A stretch of DNA of 64,000 bases, taken from contig JAJQGT010000006.1 in NCBI GenBank assembly GCA_021201135.1, positions 715,710 through 779,709 of the forward strand. Reading direction: 5' to 3'. Shown piece after piece: positions 63,685 to 64,000 of the stretch. The stretch is from Oscillospiraceae bacterium (lineage in GTDB: Bacteria; Bacillota; Clostridia; Oscillospirales; Ruminococcaceae). Each line of letters opens with the position of its first letter. Position 1 is the first letter of the stretch. The notes beneath the pieces were generated by a model. The model searched no databases. It saw only the letters and a program-made list of their open reading frames with translations, and had not been told where the DNA came from. The translations under genes were made by a program, and so were the position numbers.

Positions 63685-63898
63685 GGGTGTGCAAAGAGAT
63701 TTTAGGGTGTGCAGGAAGGGTTCAAGGTGTGCAGGTGGTCGGGAGTTCCCGGCTTTTATTATGCAGACACATACTTGCTCGTGCGGTCGCCGTAATCGCG
63801 GAGTGCCTGATACATACGGGTGTTGTCCATGAATGTCCAGACCATTATCTCTTTGCCCCTTGAGTAAATCCACTATAATCACCTCCAGATGGACATGA

Positions 63899-63928
63899 AA
63901 AAAGAGCGGCTGGTTAAGTCGCTCTTTT
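63899..63928. terminator. Terminator-like hairpin
   Basis: AAAGAGCGGCtggttaaGTCGCTCTTT. Confidence 0.6.
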
Positions 63929-64000
63929 ATAAAGTTATAAAGTTAAAAAACAGGACTTTTGCGGGTCAGGCATTTAATTGCTCAACTACATTTAAAATGA

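Noticed and set aside
63583-63882. 99-aa minus-strand ORF
   Set aside because: Overlaps the methyltransferase fragment and shows no recognisable domain; coding status unclear at the window edge.

Overview
The window looks like a chromosomal segment of a low-to-mid GC Firmicute, probably an anaerobic gut Clostridia/Oscillospiraceae-like organism (inference from gene content; no search was run). The first ~55.9 kb is mostly housekeeping: RodA/FtsW (5' truncated), galK, trmB, a tctCBA tricarboxylate transporter, an AAA+ ATPase, GNAT, araD, a YfcE-like phosphodiesterase, a ferredoxin:thioredoxin reductase (FTR)-like protein with thioredoxin, an EF-G-like GTPase, a surface SGNH hydrolase, a GH53 galactanase, icd, acn, a PIN/Phd toxin-antitoxin pair, YitT, a PlsC-like acyltransferase, a split archaeal-type glutamate synthase with glnA and an ANTAR regulator, pyrG, purF/C/B/A, carAB, a giant 2-hydroxyacyl-CoA dehydratase activase-like protein, a complete F-type ATP synthase operon, gltA and tRNA-Lys(UUU). 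From ~55.96 kb the content becomes mobile: a compact ~6.6 kb element with a small-terminase-like gene but no visible capsid or large-terminase genes, two tandem winged-helix proteins, a HEXXH protein, 31-bp iteron-like repeats and a large serine recombinase. It is followed by a tRNA-Ala(GGC) 3' fragment that looks like an att site of a second element, with GTGTTARAAA repeats and a truncated DNA methyltransferase. Main points for follow-up: (1) the TerS-encoding, satellite-like element with a serine integrase; (2) two families of short palindromic MITE-like repeats, one of which repeatedly starts on the stop codon of a neighbouring gene, and both of which carry nested ~20-bp palindromes; (3) a very compact leader hairpin/terminator with glutamine-riboswitch-like sequence upstream of the glutamate synthase operon; (4) a two-carboxylate c-subunit suggesting a Na+-coupled ATP synthase; (5) a small ORF with twin GTTAGC-N4-GCTAAC operators that the ORF track misses.
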